From Pseudomonas frederiksbergensis (lineage in GTDB: Bacteria; Pseudomonadota; Gammaproteobacteria; Pseudomonadales; Pseudomonadaceae): 64,000 nucleotides of DNA. Of the stretch, positions 17,094-26,500 are shown piece by piece. The stretch is taken from NCBI RefSeq assembly GCF_003732705.1, contig NZ_MOBR01000041.1:79159-143158 (forward strand), written 5' to 3'. A program made the position numbers and the translations under genes. The number at the start of each line of letters is the position of its first letter. Position 1 is the first letter of the stretch. The notes beneath the pieces were generated by a model that ran no database searches, was not told where the DNA came from, and saw only the letters and a program-made list of their open reading frames with translations.

Positions 17094-18154
17094 CGCTGCA
17101 CCACCTCATGTTTCTCAGCGCTGGCCGTATCAATCTTCGCCTCCACCGACATCCCCACCCGCAACCGCTGCGCCAACGGCTGCCCCGCATCCAGCACAAT
17201 CTTCACCGGAATCCGCTGCACCACCTTGGTGAAGTTGCCAGTGGCGTTGTCCGGTTTGACCGAGGCAAACGTCACCCCGGTGGCCGGTGCGATGCTTTCG
17301 ACGCGACCACTCAACATCTCGCCACCCAGGCTATCGACGCGAACCTGCACGTCTTGCCCCGGCTGCACATTCGTCAACTGCGTCTCCTGGAAATTGGCCA
17401 TCACATAAGCCTGGGCCAGCGGCACCACGGCGAGGATCTTGCTGCCCGGCGTGACGTAGGCGCCCACCCGCACCGCCCGCTCACCGACCATGCCGTCCTG
17501 GGGCGCGACGATCCGTGTGTAGGACAACTCGTAACTGGCAATTTCCAGCGCCGCTTGCGAACGTTTCAACCCACCTTCCGCCGCATCCCGTTGGGCGGTG
17601 AGGATGTCCACTTGCTTGCGTTCTGCCGCCAACACCGCTGTGGCATTGGCCAGCCGCGCGGTCGCCTGATCGATGCGCGTCCGTGCCTGTTGCGCGTTCT
17701 GCACCGTACCGGCGCCGACGCCAGCGAGGTGGTCATAGCGGTTCAATTCATGCTCGGCGAAGGCCATTTCCGCCTTGGCCGAGACCACCGTGGCTTGGGC
17801 CTGGGCGATCACCGAGGTCTGGCGCTCAAGGGTCGCTCGCGCGTTTTGCAGTTGCGCCCTGGCCACCAGGGTTTCGGCATCGGCAGCCTGGGCGGCGGCG
17901 CGCAGGTCACGATCATCGATCAACGCCAGTAACTGCCCGGCCTTGACCTGCTGGTTGTCCTCCACCAACACCTCTTTGATAAACCCGGCCACTCGCGGTA
18001 CGACCAGGGTGAAGTCCGCCGAAACAAAGGCGTCGTTAGTGGTCTGCTGCGTGCGTTTGCCGAACAGTCCCGGCGCGATCAGGTAAATCAGCACACCGAC
18101 CGCGATCGCTGCGGCAACGCCGACAGCCACTTTTTGCTTGGTAAAAGTCGTCAT
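17090..18154 (-). CDS. EmrA/HlyD-type membrane-fusion protein
   Basis: 354 residues from ATG 18154, preceded by GAAGG and 27 bp after the upstream MFS stop; a longer reading to 18265 overlaps that gene and is rejected. There is one N-terminal membrane helix (VAVGVAAAIAVGVLIYLIA), then QQTTNDAFVSADFTLVVPRVAGFI, the standard EmrA start of the barrel-sandwich domain, a long coiled-coil hairpin, and the return strand IVAPQDGMVGERAVRVGAYV. It links the inner-membrane MFS pump to the outer-membrane channel encoded downstream, with which it overlaps by four bases. Confidence 0.9.
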   Translation of the reverse strand: MTTFTKQKVAVGVAAAIAVGVLIYLIAPGLFGKRTQQTTNDAFVSADFTLVVPRVAGFIKEVLVEDNQQVKAGQLLALIDDRDLRAAAQAADAETLVARAQLQNARATLERQTSVIAQAQATVVSAKAEMAFAEHELNRYDHLAGVGAGTVQNAQQARTRIDQATARLANATAVLAAERKQVDILTAQRDAAEGGLKRSQAALEIASYELSYTRIVAPQDGMVGERAVRVGAYVTPGSKILAVVPLAQAYVMANFQETQLTNVQPGQDVQVRVDSLGGEMLSGRVESIAPATGVTFASVKPDNATGNFTKVVQRIPVKIVLDAGQPLAQRLRVGMSVEAKIDTASAEKHEVVQR

Positions 18155-18180
18155 AAAAACCTTCAGTTTCAGTGATGCGT

Positions 18181-19716
18181 TCAGGTCGGCGCCCGGGGCG
18201 GAAAGATCCGCGTCGGCAGCCAGAAAATCAGCAGGATCAGCGCGACAGCGACACCCGCCATACACAGATAAAGATCGGAAGCGGTCAGCACCACGGCTTG
18301 CTCATGCAGTCGGTGGGCAAGGCCCGCGCTGTCGCTGTCGACCAGGGGCGAATTGCCGAGGCGGTCCACCAACATGGTCGAGTGGAAATGCAGGCGTGCA
18401 GTGGTCAACGCATCGATGATGCCGGTGGCGATCACCGCGGCCAGGCCTTTGACCGTATTGAACCAGGCCGAGGCGAACGGCCCTTCCATCGGCGTGATGC
18501 TGCCGGTGGCAAGCATCAGCAGCGGCAGCACCGCCATGGGTTGTCCGAAGATTTGCAGCAGTTGCAGCACGTAGAAATCATCGCGAATCCACACCGACGT
18601 CAGCTGCGAACCACCGAAGCAGGACAGCACCAACATGCTCAAGCCAAGCCCCAGCACCCAACGGCAATCGACCCAGCGCAGGTTGCACAACGCCGCCACC
18701 AGCGGCAGCGCGATCAACTGCGGCAATGCCGCGATCAGCATGATCGGCGCCGTCTGAATCGGCCGATAACCCTGGACTTGTGCCAGGTAACTCGACGGAA
18801 TGACCACCACCGCCAACAACACCACCAACACCCCGGCCAGGGTCATCAAGGCGAACGACAGGTTACGGATGCCGAGCATCTGCAACTTGAAGAACGGAAT
18901 CGGCTGCGACCATTCGTTGATCAAAAACAGCACCAGCAATAACAACCCGCCGCCGAGCAAAAAGCAGATCAGGCTCGATTCAAACCAGTCCAGCCGATTG
19001 CCTTGCAGGATGCCGATCACCAGCATGCAAATCGCTGGAAAACCCAGCAGCACACCACGCCAGTTGAATTGCTTGAGGCGCTCCAGGCGCAGCGGGTCCT
19101 GGGGCAAGCCGTAAGCCACTGCCGCCATGGCGATCAGGCACGGCACGATGATTTGCCAAAAGGTCCATTGCCAGCCGACGTACTCGGTCCACAACCCGGC
19201 CAGCGGCGTGCCGAGGCCGGGGCCGAAGGTCGCGGTCAGGGCATATCCGGCCAGACCGTAGAGTTTGACGTTGGCTGGCAGGAAACGCAGGGCGACGGTC
19301 ATCAGCATCGGCGGCAATGCCCCGCCCGCCAGGCCCTGGACGATGCGCATCAGCAGCAGGCTTTCGTAGTTCGGCGCGAACGGGCACAGCACGCCCAACA
19401 GCGTGAAAGCGCCGATGGCGTAGAGGGTGAAGCGGCGCAACGAGAACGTCACCGAGCACCATGGCGCGAAGGCCATCGCCGCCACGGAGGTCGCGGTGTA
19501 GCTGGCAACCAGCCAGGTGCCTTCGTCGTAACCGATGGCCAACGCACCGCGAATGTCGGCCAGGGCGACCTTGGTCACCATCTCGTTCAGGCCGGACACC
19601 AGCACCGCCAGCAATACACCCACCAGACCGATGATGATCCGCAGACCGAAGACCGGAGGTGTGATGGCGGCAGAACTGGCCGCAGCGAGAGGGGCTGGGA
19701 CCGTGAGGGAAGTCAT
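18181..19716 (-). CDS. MFS drug/metabolite exporter, DHA2 (EmrB) family
   Basis: 511 residues from ATG 19716, with GGAG eight bases upstream; an upstream in-frame ATG at 19749 is less likely. About 14 hydrophobic helices fit the DHA2 layout. Motifs include VALADIRGALAI near helix 1, YDEGTWLVASYTATSVAAM, and the antiporter motif C-like stretch GYALTATFGPGLGTPLAG. It is the first gene of an EmrB-EmrA-OMF operon, which exports toxic compounds or metabolites by proton exchange. The LysR gene upstream on the same strand may regulate it. The substrate is unknown. Confidence 0.9.
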   Translation of the reverse strand: MTSLTVPAPLAAASSAAITPPVFGLRIIIGLVGVLLAVLVSGLNEMVTKVALADIRGALAIGYDEGTWLVASYTATSVAAMAFAPWCSVTFSLRRFTLYAIGAFTLLGVLCPFAPNYESLLLMRIVQGLAGGALPPMLMTVALRFLPANVKLYGLAGYALTATFGPGLGTPLAGLWTEYVGWQWTFWQIIVPCLIAMAAVAYGLPQDPLRLERLKQFNWRGVLLGFPAICMLVIGILQGNRLDWFESSLICFLLGGGLLLLVLFLINEWSQPIPFFKLQMLGIRNLSFALMTLAGVLVVLLAVVVIPSSYLAQVQGYRPIQTAPIMLIAALPQLIALPLVAALCNLRWVDCRWVLGLGLSMLVLSCFGGSQLTSVWIRDDFYVLQLLQIFGQPMAVLPLLMLATGSITPMEGPFASAWFNTVKGLAAVIATGIIDALTTARLHFHSTMLVDRLGNSPLVDSDSAGLAHRLHEQAVVLTASDLYLCMAGVAVALILLIFWLPTRIFPPRAPT

Positions 19717-19835
19717 GGACGAGCTCCGGAATGGGAAATACCGGGGCATTTTATGGAGGGTGGGGCGTTACGAAAATTGACTTGTTAGCAGGTTATAAGT
19801 GCGTCATACGCAACGATAGAGAACCCTGAATACAA

Positions 19836-19931
19836 CCCTGTGGGAGCGAGCTTGCTCGCGATAGGGCCATCACTCCAACATTACCGCTGACTGACACACC
19901 GCTATCGCGAGCAAGCTCGCTCCCACAGGGG
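19836..19931. repeat. REPIN between the LysR and MFS genes
   Basis: Inverted pair of REP sequences (CCCTGTGGGAGCGAGCTTGC at 19836 and its complement ending at 19930), separated by about 42 bp. Same family as the copy inside the NodT gene. Confidence 0.9.
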
Positions 19932-19934
19932 ACT

Positions 19935-20864
19935 TCAGTCGCTTGAGGTTGGCTGTGCAGCCAACCAAGTCTCATCGCAGCACGCCTTGAGGGTTTCGCG
20001 CATCCAGCGGTGCGCCGGGTCTTTGTCGTAGCGAGGATGCCAGGCCTGGGTCAGCATCAGCATCGGCAACGGAATCGGCAGGGTGAATGAGCGCAGTTTC
20101 AAACCCAGGCGCCGCACGCTCAGGAGCGCTTCCTTGGGCACCGGCAGCAGCAGGTCGGAATCGGGCAGGGCAAACTTCGCCGCATGGAAACTCGGGGCAA
20201 TCACCGCCACCCGCCGCTCCAATCCCAAGGCTTCCAATGCCGTGTCGATCGGCCCACGGGCGATCCCGCGTCGGGACATGCTGATATGGGAAAAACCGGC
20301 ATAGCGCTCGGCGGTGATTTCTTCGGCAAACAGCGGATGATCTTCCCGGGCCAGGCCGACGAAGTGGGTGGAGAACAGGTTCTGGATCTTCACTTCCGGC
20401 ATCGACGGGCGATTGTTGCTGACGCTCAGGTCGATCCGCCCTTCGCGTAGCGCCTCATCATCGCCATCGCCTTCCGGGACAAAACGCAGTTCACAATGCG
20501 GGGCCTGACGCTCCATGGTGTCGAACAACTTGCCGCCATACACACCGACGAAAAAATCATTCGCGCGAATGCTGAAGCGACGGCGCAAGGTGCCCAGTTC
20601 CACCACATCAGCGGAGCGGAACAACAGCGCGGCTTGCTCCACGACATCGCGCACCTGCTCGCGCAACGCTAATGCCTTGGGGGTTGGCACCAGGCCACGT
20701 CCGGCGCGCACCAGGATCGGGTCGCCGATGGCTTCGCGGATGCGGGTCAGCGTTCGGCTCATGGCCGCCGGGCTGAGGTTCATCCGCCGCGCGGCGCCCA
20801 CCACACTGCCCTCGTCGAGCAAGGCGTCGAGGGCGACCAGCAAGTTCATGTCCGGGAGTTGCAT
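19935..20864 (-). CDS. LysR family transcriptional regulator
   Basis: 309 residues starting at ATG 20864; a GTG at 20873 would add three residues. The N-terminal winged helix-turn-helix is clear (NLLVALDALLDEGSVVGAA, NLSPAAMSRTLTRIREAIG), with LVRAGRGLVPTPKA completing it. The rest is a two-lobe effector-binding domain (GRIDLSVSNNRP, HFVGLAREDHPLF). It lies upstream of, and in the same direction as, the efflux operon, separated by a REPIN, and downstream of the ABC/TauD operon, also separated by a REPIN. Control of the efflux operon is the more likely role, but this is not shown by sequence. Confidence 0.88.
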   Translation of the reverse strand: MQLPDMNLLVALDALLDEGSVVGAARRMNLSPAAMSRTLTRIREAIGDPILVRAGRGLVPTPKALALREQVRDVVEQAALLFRSADVVELGTLRRRFSIRANDFFVGVYGGKLFDTMERQAPHCELRFVPEGDGDDEALREGRIDLSVSNNRPSMPEVKIQNLFSTHFVGLAREDHPLFAEEITAERYAGFSHISMSRRGIARGPIDTALEALGLERRVAVIAPSFHAAKFALPDSDLLLPVPKEALLSVRRLGLKLRSFTLPIPLPMLMLTQAWHPRYDKDPAHRWMRETLKACCDETWLAAQPTSSD

Positions 20865-20921
20865 GCTGAGCACTCTTGGCTGATCAGGATTGATTCAGGC
20901 GCAATGCTAGCAGCGAATCCA

Positions 20922-21017
20922 CCCCGTAGGAGCAAAGCTTGCTCGCGATGAACGATGACGCGGTCTACCTGATACTCCGCGGCGTCTCAATCGCGAGCAA
21001 GCTTTGCTCCTACGGGG
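20922..21017. repeat. REPIN between the ABC permease and LysR genes
   Basis: Inverted pair of REP sequences: CCCCGTAGGAGCAAAGCTTG at about 20922 and its complement ending near 21017. The core differs slightly from the 19836 copy (GGAGCAAAGC instead of GGAGCGAGC), so it is a distinct subgroup. Confidence 0.88.
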
Positions 21018-21026
21018 TGTGGTGTT

Positions 21027-21893
21027 TTAGCGCTGCATCCCCCAGCGCTTCACCGTCACCCGCTCCAGCGTGTCGAACACCAGGTTCTCCACCAGCAACC
21101 CAATCAGAATCACCACCGCCAACCCGGCAAACACCTTGTCGGTGTACAGCTCATTACGATTCTGAAAAATGTACCAACCCAACCCGCCCTTGCCGCTGGT
21201 CGCACCAAACACCAACTCGGCCGCGATCAACGTGCGCCAGGCAAACGCCCAGCCGATTTTCAGCCCGGCAAGAATCGACGGCAGCGCCGCCGGAATCAGG
21301 ATGAACAGCACGAAACGCATGCCCTTGAGGCCATAGTTGCGACCGGCCATGCGCAGGGTTTCCGACACGCCGAGAAAACCGGCATAGGTGTTCAAGGCCA
21401 AGGCCCAGAGCACCGAATGCACTAACACGAAAATCAAGCTGTTCTGCCCCAGCCCAAACCACAGCAGCGCCAGCGGCAACAGCGCAATCGCCGGCAACGG
21501 ATTGAACATCGAGGTCAGCGTACTCAGCAGGTCACGACCGAACTGTGTCGAAACCGCCAGCGTGGTCAGGGCAAAGGCCAGGACAATGCCGATCAAGTAA
21601 CCCTTGAGCAAAACCACCAGGGAAATCCACACCTTGCCCAGCAACTCACCACTGAGCAGGCCGTCGTACAACGCGCTGGCGGTTTGCAGAAAACTCGGCA
21701 GCAGCAGGTCGTTGTTCTGAATTCGAGCGACGACTTCCCACAGCACCGCCAGCAATATCAGGATCAGGCTTTTACGAACCCAACCCTGTTGCCATACACG
21801 CTGGCCAAGGGGCAATTCTCGCTCCAGCGGTACACTCGTCAGGGGCTCTAATACGGTTTCGAATTCTTTACGCGCAGATGACAACTGGCTCAT
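21027..21893 (-). CDS. ABC transporter permease (TauC/SsuC-like)
   Basis: 288 residues with six hydrophobic segments after a soluble N-terminus. The EAA-type cytoplasmic loop that contacts the ATPase is visible (RMAGRNYGLKGMRFVLFILIPAALPSI). This is the binding-protein-dependent inner-membrane permease family that includes TauC and SsuC. It lies last in the dioxygenase, binding-protein, ATPase, permease operon. It forms the transmembrane channel for import of the bound substrate, probably an organosulfur compound, given the TauD-like enzyme in the operon. Confidence 0.88.
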   Translation of the reverse strand: MSQLSSARKEFETVLEPLTSVPLERELPLGQRVWQQGWVRKSLILILLAVLWEVVARIQNNDLLLPSFLQTASALYDGLLSGELLGKVWISLVVLLKGYLIGIVLAFALTTLAVSTQFGRDLLSTLTSMFNPLPAIALLPLALLWFGLGQNSLIFVLVHSVLWALALNTYAGFLGVSETLRMAGRNYGLKGMRFVLFILIPAALPSILAGLKIGWAFAWRTLIAAELVFGATSGKGGLGWYIFQNRNELYTDKVFAGLAVVILIGLLVENLVFDTLERVTVKRWGMQR

Positions 21894-21913
21894 CGGGCAA
21901 TCCTCTCAATGGC

Positions 21914-22774
21914 TCAATAAGCGATGCGAATGTCAGCGAAATCCAGCTCGCGCTCGGTTTCCGGGGACTGGCCTTCATCGAACAACAACCGGTGAATTCG
22001 CCGCGCCGATTCCTGGAACGCCACGCCACCCAGACTGTGCAAGTCGTATTGATGGCTGTGGACTTCCGCCCGCACCCGACCCGGATGCGGCGACAGCAGC
22101 AGGATGCGATTGCCCACCACCAGCGCCTCTTCGATGGAATGCGTCACGAACAACAGCGTGAAGCGCACCTCTTCCCAGAGCAGCAGCAATTCTTCCTGCA
22201 TCTTGCGCCGGGTCAGTGCGTCGAGGGCGGCGAAGGGTTCGTCCATCAGGAGGATTTTCGGCTGCATCGCCAAGGCCCGAGCAATCGCGACTCGCGCCTT
22301 CATGCCGCCAGACAAGGTGTGCGGATAGGCATCGGCAAACGCCGCCAACCCGACCTTGTCCAGATAATGCAGCGCCCGTTCTTCGGCCTCTTTACGCTTG
22401 AGGGTTTTCGAGGCCAGCAGCGGAAACATCACGTTCTGCTTCACCGTTTTCCACGGCGGCAGTTGATCGAACTCCTGGAACACCACGATTCGATCCGGGC
22501 CCGGCGCATTGACGGTTTGCCCCTGAAGACGAATCTCGCCCTCGCACGGCTGGATGAACCCGGCCACGGCCTTGAGCAACGTCGATTTGCCGCACCCGGA
22601 CGGGCCGAGCAGCACAAAGCGATCCGCCGGATCAATTTCGAAACTGACCTGATGGGTGGCCCGAACCACCCGCTGCGGCGTGCGGTATTCCAGGCTGACT
22701 TGATCGACAGACAGCAATGCCTGGGTTGCTGAGATCGGGTTGCTGGCCGTGTGGCCTTGCAAAGGGGCGTTCAT
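21914..22774 (-). CDS. ABC transporter ATP-binding protein (TauB/SsuB-like)
   Basis: 286 residues from ATG 22774, with GGGAG upstream and five bases after the binding-protein stop; a longer reading into that gene is rejected. It has Walker A GPSGCGKST, Q-loop VVFQEFDQLPPWKTV, signature LSGGMKARVAIARAL, Walker B ILLMDEPF and the H-loop in LLFVTHSIEEALV. This is the nitrate/sulfonate/taurine importer ATPase family. It powers uptake through the adjacent permease. Confidence 0.92.
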   Translation of the reverse strand: MNAPLQGHTASNPISATQALLSVDQVSLEYRTPQRVVRATHQVSFEIDPADRFVLLGPSGCGKSTLLKAVAGFIQPCEGEIRLQGQTVNAPGPDRIVVFQEFDQLPPWKTVKQNVMFPLLASKTLKRKEAEERALHYLDKVGLAAFADAYPHTLSGGMKARVAIARALAMQPKILLMDEPFAALDALTRRKMQEELLLLWEEVRFTLLFVTHSIEEALVVGNRILLLSPHPGRVRAEVHSHQYDLHSLGGVAFQESARRIHRLLFDEGQSPETERELDFADIRIAY

Positions 22775-22779
22775 GTCGA

Positions 22780-23805
22780 TCAGCTCCCTTGCAGCGGTTT
22801 GGCGTCCTGGAAGAAGTAGTCCTTCCACGAATCCGGTTTGTTCTTGATCGCGCCGACGCGGTAGAGAAATTCGGCCAACGGGTAGGTATTTTTCGGAGTG
22901 ACGCTGAATTCGAACTGCGGGTTGTCGATTATTTTCAGCAGCGCCGCGCGGTCGATTTTGGCCTTGGTCACGCGGATGTAAGTGTCCGCCGCCGCGCCTT
23001 TATCGTTCTGGGCGAATTGCGCCGCTTCGGCCAGCGCCTCGACGAACGCCTTGTAGGTTTTCGGGTTCTCGTCGCGGAATTTTTCGGTGGCGAACAGCAC
23101 CGTCGGCGAGTTCGGGCCGAGCAGGTCATAGGTATTCAGCACCACGTGCACGTTCGGGTTTTCCAGTGCCTGATCCTGGAACGGCGGGTTGGAGAAATGC
23201 CCGGTCAACTCGGTGCCGCCCGCGATCAGCGCAGCGGTAGCGTCCGGGTGCGGCAGAGCGATGGTGTACTTGTCGAGACGATTGAATTCCTTGTCGCCCC
23301 ACTGCTTGGCGGCCGCGTATTGCAGGAAGCGCGACTGCACCGACACCCCGACCGCCGGCACCGCGATGCGGTCCTTCTCGGTGAAGTCGGCGATGGTTTT
23401 GACCTTGGGATTGTTGCTCACCAGGTAGTACGGGAAGTTGCCCAGGGAAGCCACGGCTTTGACGTTTTGCTTGCCGTGGGTGCGGTCCCAAATGGTCAGC
23501 AGCGGACCGACGCCGGCCCCGGCAATGTCGATGGAACCGGAGAGCAGCGCATCGTTGACCGCCGCACCGCCGGAGAGCTGAGTCCAGTCGACCTTAATGT
23601 CGATGCCTTCCTGCTTGCCGTACTTCTCGATCAGGTTTTGATCGCGGACCACGTTGAGCAACAGGTAAACAATGCCGAACTGCTCGGCGATGCGGATTTC
23701 ACCCTCGGCCTGGGCCACGGTCGGCGCCACCAGGCTGCCGGCGATCAGGCTGAAACCCAGGCCGATGGCCGCGGCCAGCGGTGCCAATGAAAGACGTTTG
23801 GACAT
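22780..23805 (-). CDS. ABC transporter substrate-binding protein (TauA/SsuA-like)
   Basis: 341 residues from ATG 23805 (preceded by GGAG); longer in-frame starts overlap the dioxygenase gene. A signal peptide is clear (LAPLAAAIGLGFSLIAG, cleavage after TVAQA). The mature part has the NMT1/SsuA-like fold: GGAAVNDALLSGSIDIAGAG and FTEKDRIAVPAVGVSVQ are conserved ligand-site segments. It collects the substrate in the periplasm and delivers it to the permease. The genes on both sides point to a sulfonate-like substrate, but the ligand is not certain. Confidence 0.88.
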   Translation of the reverse strand: MSKRLSLAPLAAAIGLGFSLIAGSLVAPTVAQAEGEIRIAEQFGIVYLLLNVVRDQNLIEKYGKQEGIDIKVDWTQLSGGAAVNDALLSGSIDIAGAGVGPLLTIWDRTHGKQNVKAVASLGNFPYYLVSNNPKVKTIADFTEKDRIAVPAVGVSVQSRFLQYAAAKQWGDKEFNRLDKYTIALPHPDATAALIAGGTELTGHFSNPPFQDQALENPNVHVVLNTYDLLGPNSPTVLFATEKFRDENPKTYKAFVEALAEAAQFAQNDKGAAADTYIRVTKAKIDRAALLKIIDNPQFEFSVTPKNTYPLAEFLYRVGAIKNKPDSWKDYFFQDAKPLQGS

Positions 23806-23822
23806 GATGAATCTCCGACAAA

Positions 23823-24710
23823 TCAGAAAGGCGCGTCGCCCTGGATGGTGGTGCGAAACAACTTGCGGCGCAGGTAGCTCGGGCAACCGGCGGCAAGGTG
23901 AATCAGCGAACGGTTGTCCCAGAACACCAAATCGTGGGGCTGCCACTGATGGCGGTAGATGTTTTGCGGCAACACGCTGTGGGCGTAGAGCTCGGCCAGC
24001 AGTTGCTGGCTCTCATCTGTAGGCAGGCCAACGATGCGGGTGGTGAAACCTTCGCTGACGAACAACGCCTTGCGGCCGTTTTCCGGGTGAGTGCGCACGA
24101 TCGGGTGCACGACTTCGGCGACCTGGGCCAGTTGTTCCGGGGTCAGGGTCGGGCGCCAGTTGCCTTCGAATTTGGTTTCGCTGTAACGCGCGGTGTAGGA
24201 GTGCGCGGCGGATCGGCCTTCAACGGCTTTACGCAGTGCGTCGGGCAGGCCGTCCCAGGCTTTGTGCATGTCGGCGAACAGGGTGTCGCCGCCCTCCGAC
24301 GGTAGCTCCTGGGCGTGCAGCATCGAGCCCAGACTTGGCAATTCTTTATAGGAAAGGTCGGAATGCCAGAACTTGCCGGCATCACCGAGGCCGACGGAGA
24401 CGCCGTTTTCGATGATGTTAGACACGATGAGAATTTCCGGGTGGCCGGCCAGCAGGAATTGTTTGAGCACATGGATTTGCAACACGCCGAAGCGGCGGCT
24501 GAAGTCGATATGCTGGTCGGGGGTAATGCGTTGGTCGCGGAAGACAACGACGTGATGATCCAGGTGTGCGCGGTGGATGCGCGCGAAATCCTGGTCATTG
24601 ATCGGGCGGGACAGGTCCAGGCCGATGATTTCGGCACCGACGGCGCCGCTGAATGGGCGGATGTCGAAGGTTTGCGGCGCGATGCTTTGAGATGCAGAGA
24701 CGGCTGACAT
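23823..24710 (-). CDS. TauD/TfdA family Fe(II)/2-oxoglutarate dioxygenase
   Basis: 295 residues. The iron-binding facial triad is visible: HSDLSY (His and Asp) and a distal His in LIHLAAG, with the 2-oxoglutarate-binding Arg in YLRRKLFRTTI. The N-terminus IRPFSGAVGAEIIGLDL is typical of the TauD/TfdA family. Such enzymes hydroxylate taurine, alkyl sulfates or aryloxy acids, releasing sulfite, sulfate or a phenol. It is the first gene of the operon with the ABC importer, so import and cleavage of one substrate are likely coupled. The gene order (enzyme first) differs from the usual tauABCD order. The substrate cannot be fixed from sequence. Confidence 0.88.
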   Translation of the reverse strand: MSAVSASQSIAPQTFDIRPFSGAVGAEIIGLDLSRPINDQDFARIHRAHLDHHVVVFRDQRITPDQHIDFSRRFGVLQIHVLKQFLLAGHPEILIVSNIIENGVSVGLGDAGKFWHSDLSYKELPSLGSMLHAQELPSEGGDTLFADMHKAWDGLPDALRKAVEGRSAAHSYTARYSETKFEGNWRPTLTPEQLAQVAEVVHPIVRTHPENGRKALFVSEGFTTRIVGLPTDESQQLLAELYAHSVLPQNIYRHQWQPHDLVFWDNRSLIHLAAGCPSYLRRKLFRTTIQGDAPF

Positions 24711-24893
24711 TTAAATCACTCCCACGCACGGCACGCTCAAGGGCGCGCGCGTCGATCAGAAACTCACGGAGGTCCCGTGTTGGTTCGTGTCGTGCGGCGC
24801 GCCGAATGGTCGGCAGGTACGCAGGAGAGTGACTTTATAGGTATAAGAATTGAAATTTAAATACCGTTAGTGAATAACGATATACCACCGATT

Positions 24894-24992
24894 GTTCCCA
24901 CACTCCTGCGTGGGAATACATCCCGTGACGCTCTGCGTCATAGTGGACGCGGAGCGTCCATGGCGGCATTCCCACGCAGAGCGTGGGAACGA
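24894..24992. repeat. Inverted repeat element with GTTCCCAC...GTGGGAAC ends
   Basis: Imperfect long palindrome opening TTGTTCCCACACTCCTGCGT and closing CACGCAGAGCGTGGGAAC, with the internal palindrome GACGCTCTGCGTC. It is a diverged copy of the element repeated three times at 47731-48504. Confidence 0.82.
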
Positions 24993-25020
24993 TCAGTAAG
25001 TGGTGTTTTTGAGGACGGCT

Positions 25021-25110
25021 TCGCGGGCAAGCCTCGCTCCTACAGGTCCGCGTCGTACACACATGATGCGAACGACACAAACCTTGTAGGAGCGAGGCTT
25101 GCCCGCGAAG
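25021..25110. repeat. REPIN downstream of lapC
   Basis: Inverted REP pair: TCGCGGGCAAGCCTCGCTCC at 25021 and its complement ending at 25110. Together with the element at 24894 it fills most of the 420-bp gap between lapC and the TauD-like gene, leaving only the TauD upstream region (24711-24890), where I see no gene. Confidence 0.85.
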
Positions 25111-25132
25111 AGGCCAGAAGCAGCACCGAAGA

Positions 25133-26500
25133 CTATCGCTCGTGCAAAGCCTCAGCCCGCGCCCGAATAATCGGCTTGAGCAAATAGCTGAGCACGGTCT
25201 TCTTGCCGGTAATGATGTCCACCGACGCCACCATCCCCGGAATGATCAGCAACGGCTTTTCATCCGTCCCGAGGTGACTGCGGTCGGTACGCAGCTTGAT
25301 GATGTAGTACGTGGTTTTCTTGTCTTCATCGGTGATGGTGTCGGCGCCGATCTGCTCAAGCTTGGCTTTGAGCCCACCATAAATGGTGTAGTCGTACGCG
25401 GTGAATTTCACCGTCGCCTCTTGCCCCGGATGCAGGAACGCGATGTCTTGCGGGCGAACCTTGGCTTCCACCAGCAAGGTGTCGTCTAACGGCACGATTT
25501 CCACCAGGTCGACGCCCGGCTGAATCACGCCGCCAATGGTGTTCACCAGCAGCTTGTTGACGATGCCGCGCACTGGCGAAGTCACCAGCGTGCGGCTGAC
25601 TCGGTCTTCCAGCGCCTTGCCGGTGGCCTGGGCCTTGTTCAGGTCGGTGCGGGCTTCGTTGAGTTGAGTCAGGGCTTCGCTGCGGAATTTGCCGCGGGTT
25701 TCGTCGATCTTGCGCTGCACTTCCTTGATCGCCGACTCGGCGCGAGGAATCGCCAAGGTGGTCGCGTCCAGTTGCCCGCGGGTTTCCACTTCGGCGCGTT
25801 TGAGTCGCAGCACTTCCACTGGTGACACCGCGCCCTGAGCCACCAGCGGCTCAGACATGTTGATTTCCTGGCGTTGCAGCGCCAGGCCATTGCGGTACTG
25901 GGACTGTTTGGAGGTGAATTCGCGCAGCTCTTGTTGACGCTGGATCAACTGCTCCTGCAAGCCACCGATTTCATCGTGCAACTGCTGACGACGGCTGGTG
26001 TACAGCGACTCTTCGCTGGCAGCCTGGCCTGGAACGGCTTTGAGCACATCGGCCGGGAAATTCAGCGGACGGTCATCGACCTCGGCGCTCAAGCGCTCGA
26101 CCCGCAGCAGCATCGACAGGCGATCTGCTTCGGTTTCGCCGACGTTGGAGGCGAACCGCGTGTCGTCCAGGCGAATCAGCGGTGCGCCGGCCTCGACGAT
26201 CTGCCCTTCCTTGACGAACAGTTCGGAGACGATACCGCCCTCAAGGTTCTGGATTTTCTGGATCTTCGACGACGGAATCGCCTTGCCGTCGCCCTTGGTG
26301 ACTTCGTCGATGACGGCGAAGTTGGCCCAGAGCATCAGGAACACGAAAAAGCCGATGATCGCCCAGATGGTCAGCCGCACCACGCGCGGCGCATCTTCGA
26401 TCAGCGCTTTGTTCACTTCCGGCAACGGCTGGCCTTGCAGCGACGCGGAGCCCTTGAAGTAACGACGGACAGAGTCCTTGATACCCGACTTAAGCAACAC
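25133..26500 (-). CDS. lapC: LapC, type I secretion membrane-fusion protein
   Basis: 455 residues. A cytoplasmic N-terminus precedes one membrane helix (LTIWAIIGFFVFLMLWANF) and EVTKGDGKAIPSSKIQKIQ, the usual entry of HlyD/LapC adaptors. A long coiled-coil follows, then the HlyD signature region near LVEAKVRPQDIAFLHPGQEA and VKFTAYDYTIYGGL. It overlaps the end of lapB by 11 bases. LapC joins the LapB ATPase/permease to the LapE outer-membrane channel to export LapA. The call rests on the gene order lapE-lapB-lapC opposite lapA, as well as the domain architecture. Confidence 0.93.
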   Translation of the reverse strand: MLLKSGIKDSVRRYFKGSASLQGQPLPEVNKALIEDAPRVVRLTIWAIIGFFVFLMLWANFAVIDEVTKGDGKAIPSSKIQKIQNLEGGIVSELFVKEGQIVEAGAPLIRLDDTRFASNVGETEADRLSMLLRVERLSAEVDDRPLNFPADVLKAVPGQAASEESLYTSRRQQLHDEIGGLQEQLIQRQQELREFTSKQSQYRNGLALQRQEINMSEPLVAQGAVSPVEVLRLKRAEVETRGQLDATTLAIPRAESAIKEVQRKIDETRGKFRSEALTQLNEARTDLNKAQATGKALEDRVSRTLVTSPVRGIVNKLLVNTIGGVIQPGVDLVEIVPLDDTLLVEAKVRPQDIAFLHPGQEATVKFTAYDYTIYGGLKAKLEQIGADTITDEDKKTTYYIIKLRTDRSHLGTDEKPLLIIPGMVASVDIITGKKTVLSYLLKPIIRARAEALHER

